The notes under the pieces are model-generated. The model was not told the origin of the DNA. It saw nothing but the letters and a program-made list of their open reading frames with translations, and ran no database searches. Positions 60,051-64,000 of a stretch of DNA of 64,000 nt are shown piece by piece. How positions within the stretch are numbered: position 1 is the stretch's first letter; every line of letters starts with the position of its first letter. The position numbers and the translations under genes are program-made. This stretch comes from Cervus elaphus (lineage: Eukaryota > Chordata > Mammalia > Artiodactyla > Cervidae): assembly GCF_910594005.1 (NCBI RefSeq), contig NC_057827.1, positions 868,001 to 932,000 of the forward strand, read 5' to 3'.

Positions 60051-60846
60051 GGATCCCTCTAGCCTTGAAACAGTGTTCTTGGGTTTTCTCTGGAGTGCCG
60101 TGAAGGAAATCAAGGCTCCTTTCATGTGTGATGTGCAACACGGAATTGCTCTGCACGCAGTGCAGGGGAATCGGGCCTCATCTCGCGGCGAGGGGGAAGT
60201 CTCATGGTTTTTCTCGAGTTGCGGCGGGAACCTGGGGTATATTCTCGAGTTACGACGGGGATGGCCCTTCCACCCACGTGTGTGTTCAGCCATGTCAGGA
60301 CTCCTGCCTAGTTGCGAGGGACAACTCGGGATTCTCCTCGAGGCTTTGCAGGGCAATTGGGACGCCTCTCCAGCTGAGACGGGAGACCAAGGGTCCCTTT
60401 CCACGTGCCACAGGAATCCTGGGACTCCTATCAAGTTTCACGAGGAGTCAGGCATCGTCTCCTTTGGAGACACTGATCTCCGCATACCTCTGGAGGTTTC
60501 AAAGGATTTGAGGCCTCCTGTCGCGATGAAGTGGGGAACTAGGTCTTTCTCTGTGGTCTCCACAGGGGATTCAGACACCGTTTCGTCTTGTGAGATGCAA
60601 GACGAGCCTGCATTCCAGTCACTGCAGGGATATCCGGCCTTATTTCGAGTCAGGGCATCGCGGTGTCCATTCCACTTGAGGCCGCAAACTCAGGGTCCCT
60701 CTCACATACCTAGAGCTGAGAGAAGCCTCCTCTTGTGGTGCTTGTGGTAAGGTGGTATTCCTCAGGAGTCGAAGCCAGGGACTAACCTCTCATCTCGTGT
60801 TGATTCTTGGTCCACCGAGCTCTTTCGTGTTGCTACAGTGACCTCA
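60051..60846 (+). repeat. Satellite unit M76, L-l-t3
   Basis: 'gtgccgtgaagg' and 'ggagacactg' are shared with M80, four units later. Own: 'ggaggtttc', 'gatgaagtgg', 'caccgtttc' and 'cttgtgag'. Confidence 0.95.
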
Positions 60847-61642
60847 GGATCCCTCTAGCCTTGAAACAGTGTTCTTGGGGTTTCTCTGGAGTGCCATCAA
60901 GGAAATCAAGGCTCCTTTCATGTGTGATGTGCAAGACGGAATTGCTCTGCACGCAGTACAGGGGAATCGGGCCTCATCTCGCGGAGAGGGGGAAGTCTCA
61001 TGGTTTTTCTCGAGTTGCGGCGGGAACCTGGGGTATATTCTCGAGTTCCGACGGGGATGGCCCTTCCACACACGTGTGTGTTCAGCCATGTCAGGACTCC
61101 TGCCTAGTTGCGAGGGACAACTCGGGATTCTCCTCGAGGCTTTGCAAGGCAATTGGGACGCCTCTCCAGCTGAGGCAGGAGACCAAGGGTCCCTTTCCAC
61201 GTTCCACAGGAATCCTGGGACTCCTATCAAGTTTCACGAGGAGTCAGGCATCGTCTCCTTTGGAGGCACTGATCTCCGCGTACCTCTGGAGTTTTCAAAG
61301 GATGTGAGGCCTCCGGTCGCCATGAGGTGGGGAACTAGGTCTTTCTCTGTGGTCTCCACAGGGGAATCAGACATCCTTTCATCTCGGGAGATGCAAGACG
61401 AGCCTGCATTCAAGTCACTGCAGGGATATCCAGCCTTATTTCGAGTCAGGGCATCGCGGTGTCCATTCCACTTGAGGCCGCAAACTCAGGGTCCCTCTCA
61501 CATACCTAGACCTGAGAGAAGCCTCCTCTTGAGGTGCTTGTGGTAAGGTGGTATTCCTCTGGAGTTGAAGCCAGGGACTAACCTCTCATCTCGAGTTGAT
61601 TTTTTGTCCACAGAGTTCTTTCGTGTTGCTACAGTGACCTCA
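60847..61642 (+). repeat. Satellite unit M77, L/E mosaic-n-t2
   Basis: 'ggctttgcaaggc' joins L and E markers. 'gtcgccatgagg', 'catctcggg' and 'gttgaagcc' as M74; 'cgcggagaggg' as M73. 'gagttccgacgg' also in M19. Confidence 0.95.
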
Positions 61643-62438
61643 GGATCCCTCTATCCTTGAAACAGTGTTCTTGGGGTTTCTCTGGAGTGCCATCAAGGAA
61701 ATCAAGGCTCCTTTCATGTGTGATGTGCAAGACGGAATTGCTCTGCACGCAGTACAGGGGAATCGGGCCTCATCTCGCATCGAGGGGGAAGTCTCATGGT
61801 TTTTCTCGAGTTGCGGCGGGAACCTGGGGTATATTCTCGAGTTACGACGGGGATGGCCCTTCCACCCACGTGTTTGTTCAGCCACGTCAGGACTCCTGCC
61901 TAGTTACGAGGGACAACTCGGGATTCTCCTCGAGGCTTGGCAGGGCAATTGGAACGCCTCTCCAGCTGAGGCGGGAGACCAAGGGTCCCTTTCCACGTGC
62001 CACAAGAATCCTGGGACTCCTATCAAGTTTCACGAGGAGTCAGGCATCGTCTACTTTGGAGGCACTGATCTCCGCGTACCTCTGGAGTTTTCAAAGGATG
62101 TGAGGCCTCCGGTCGCGATGAGGTGGGGAACTAGGTCTTTCTCTGTGGTCTCCACAGGGGATTCAGACATCCTTTCTTCTTGGGAGATGCAAGACGAGCC
62201 TGCATTCAAGTCACTGCAGGGATATCTGGCCGTATTTCGAGTCAGGGCATCGCGGTGTCCATTCCACTTGAGGCCGCAAACTCAGGATCCCTCTCACATA
62301 CCTAGAGCTGAGAGAAGCCTCCTCTTGAGGTGCTTGTGGTAAGGTGGTATTCCTCAGGAGTCGAAGCCAGGGACTAACCTCTCATCTCATGTTGATTCTT
62401 GGTCCACGGAGCTCTTTCGTGTTGCTACAGTGACCTCA
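61643..62438 (+). repeat. Satellite unit M78, N-n-t3
   Basis: Typical N unit with 'gttacgaggg', 'gtctactttgg' and 'gatatctggccgta'. 'gatatctggcc' also in M79. Second BamHI site present. Confidence 0.95.
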
Positions 62439-63234
62439 GGATCCCTCTAGCCTTGAAACCGTGTTCTTGGGGTTTCTCTGGAGTGCCATCAAGGAAATCA
62501 AGGCTCCTTTCATGTGTGATGTGCAACACGGAATTGCTCTGCACGCAGTGCAGGGGAATCGGGCCTCATCTCGCGGTGAGGGGGAAGTCTCATGGTTTTT
62601 CTCGAGTTGCGGCAGGAACCTGGGGTATATTCTCGAGTTACGACGGGGATGGCCCTTCCACCCACGTGTTTGTTCAGCCACGTCAGGACTCCTGCCTAGT
62701 TGCGAGGGACAACTCGGGATTCTCCTCGAGGCTTGGCAAGGCAATTGGGACGCCTCTCCAGCTGAGGCGGGAGACCAAGGGTCCCTTTCCACGTGCCACA
62801 AGAATCCTGGGACTCCTATCAAGTTTCACGAGGAGTCTGGCATCGTCTCCTTTGGAGGCACTGATCTCCGCGTACCTCTGGAGTTTTCAAAGGATGTGAG
62901 GCCTCCGGTCGCGATGAGGTGGGGAACTAGGTCTTTCTCTGTGGTCTCCACAGGGGATTCAGACATCCTTTCTTCTTGGGAGATGCAAGACGAGCCTGCA
63001 TTCAAGTCCCTGCAGGGATATCTGGCCTTATTTCGAGTCAGGGCATCGCGGTGTCCATTCCACTTGAGGCCGCAAACTCAGGATCCCTCTCACATACCTA
63101 GAGCTGAGAGAAGCCTCCTCTTGAGGTGCTTGTGGTAAGGTGGTATTCCTCAGGAGTCGAAGCCAGGGAATAACCTCTCATCTCGTGTTGATTCTTGGTC
63201 CACGGAGCTCTTTCCTGTTGCTACAGTGACCTCA
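62439..63234 (+). repeat. Satellite unit M79, N-n-t3
   Basis: N unit with E-like 'ggcaaggc' and 'caacacgg' at the left. 'gatatctggcc' pairs with M78. Own: 'gaaaccgtg', 'gcggcaggaac' and 'gagtctggc'. Tail 'gggaataacc'. Confidence 0.95.
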
Positions 63235-64000
63235 GAATCCCTCTAGCCTTGAAACAGTGTTCTTGGGGTTTCTCTGGAGTGCCGTGAAGGAAATCAAGGC
63301 TTCTTTCATGTGTGATGTGCAACACGGAATTGCTCTGCACGCAGTGCAGGGGAATCGGACCTCATCTCGCGGCGAGGGGGAAGTCTCATGGTTTTTCTCG
63401 AGTTGCGGCGGGAACCTGGGGTATATTCTCGAGTTACGACGGGGATGGCCCTTCCACCCACGTGTGTGTTCAGCCATGTCAGGACTCCTGCCTAGTTGCG
63501 AGGGACAACTCGGGATTCTCCTCGAGGCTTTGCAGAGCAATTGGGACGCCTCTCCAGCTGAGACGGGAGACCAAGGGTCCCTTTCCACGTGCCACAGGAA
63601 TCCTGGGTCTCCTATCAAGTTTCACGAGGAGTCAGGCATCGTCTCCTTTGGAGACACTGATCTCCGCATACCTCTGGAGTTTTCAAAGGATTTGAGGCCT
63701 CCTGTCGCGATGAGGTGGGGAACTAGGTCTTTCTCTGTGGTCTCCACAGGGGATTCCGACACCCTTTCGTCTTGGGAGATGCAAGACGATCCTGCATTCA
63801 AGTCACTGCAGGGATATCCGGCCTTATTTCGAGTCAGGACATCGCGATGTCCATTCCACTTGAGGCCGCAAACTCAGTGTCCCTCTCACATACCTAGAGC
63901 TGAGAGAAGCCTCCTCTTGAGGTGCTTGTGGTAAGGTGGTATTCCTCTGGAGTCGAAGCCAGGGACTAACCTCACATCTCGAGTTGATTTTTGGTCCACG
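63235..64000 (+). repeat. Satellite unit M80, partial, L-l-t2, BamHI site lost
   Basis: First 766 bp of a unit cut by the window edge. 'cagaatcc' replaces the BamHI site. 'gtgccgtgaagg' and 'ggagacactg' pair it with M76. Tail 'ctcacatctcgagttg'. Confidence 0.95.

Larger units (their letters stand above)
1..64000. repeat. Satellite DNA array, ~796-bp unit, ~80 copies (pecoran satellite I-like)
   Basis: The same unit recurs from end to end with no foreign sequence between copies and no inversion. Using the G of GGATCC in 'cctcaggatcc' as unit position 1, starts fall every 796 bp. Seventy of 79 complete units are exactly 796 bp, eight are 795 bp and one is 801 bp. Copies differ mainly by scattered substitutions. 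The unit is about 55% GC and is built from degenerate 31-bp subrepeats. The 0.8-kb length and 31-bp ground period match the pecoran satellite I family known from cattle, goats, sheep and deer; assigning it to that family, and to a deer in particular, is inference from architecture. The expected role is structural DNA of centromeric or pericentromeric heterochromatin. No gene, transposon or unique spacer was seen. Confidence 0.97.

Noticed and set aside
1..64000. Transposable elements, LTRs, rRNA or tRNA genes, telomere repeats
   Set aside because: Every part of the window aligns to the 796-bp unit; nothing is left over to hold such elements.
1..64000. A single clean higher-order repeat for the entire window
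   Set aside because: Shared variants recur at offsets of 2, 3, 4, 5, 6, 7, 9 and 11 units in different parts; no one period fits all.

Overview
The whole window is one uninterrupted tandem satellite array. A unit of about 796 bp repeats head to tail, always in the same orientation, from the first base to the last. There are 79 complete units (354-63234), a 353-bp partial unit at the left edge and a 766-bp partial unit at the right edge. I see no protein-coding gene, RNA gene, transposon, telomere repeat or unique sequence. The array runs off both ends of the window.

Origin: the unit has an internal period of 31 bp (796 = 26 x 31 - 10), about 55% GC by hand count on a composite unit, and many CpGs. 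A roughly 0.8-kb unit built from degenerate 31-bp subrepeats is the known design of the pecoran ruminant 'satellite I' family (bovine 1.715, about 1.4 kb; caprine satellite I, about 0.82 kb; cervid satellite I, about 0.8 kb in muntjacs). I infer centromeric or pericentromeric heterochromatin of a ruminant, most likely a deer, but the species cannot be fixed without a database comparison.

Layout and nomenclature: units are numbered M0-M80 and phased on the G of a BamHI site (GGATCC, unit position 1) that is present in most copies. Three variable blocks define sequence classes. Central block (unit positions ~225-345): W has 'cttcagcgacg' and 'caactctgg'; L has 'ggctttgcag' and 'gagacggg'; N has 'tgttcagccacg' with 'ggcttggcag'; E has 'gcgagacacaactc' and 'ggcaaggc'. 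Distal block (~442-600): w has 'gaggctatcggtc' and 'cattgaag'; l has 'ggatttgagg', 'gacaccct' and 'cattccag'; n has 'gaggcctccggtc', 'gacatcc' and 'cattcaag'. Tail block (~690-790): t1 has 'gagacgaatcc' and 'cttttcgagtt'; t2 has 'ctctggagtcg' and 'catctcgagttg'; t3 has 'ctcaggagtcg' and 'catctcgtgttg'. Usual combinations are W-w-t1, L-l-t2, N-n-t3 and E-n-t1/t2. Many units are mosaics of these.

Region by region: 0.35-14.7 kb holds two copies of a nine-unit block (7.16 kb). About 13-33 kb shows repeated seven-unit offsets (~5.57 kb) and some eleven-unit offsets. About 26-34 kb is rich in W and N units. 37-45.7 kb is a five-to-six-unit duplication with one unit lost at a mappable junction near 44.2 kb. 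46.5-51.3 kb is a nearly perfect three-unit (2,388-bp) tandem duplication. 51-64 kb is a mixture in which neighbours three to seven units apart share private variants. No single higher-order period spans the window; the pattern fits repeated unequal exchange and gene conversion.

Long open frames exist on both strands of most units, but 796 is not a multiple of 3, so they rotate frame from unit to unit. I interpret them as a passive result of composition and copying.
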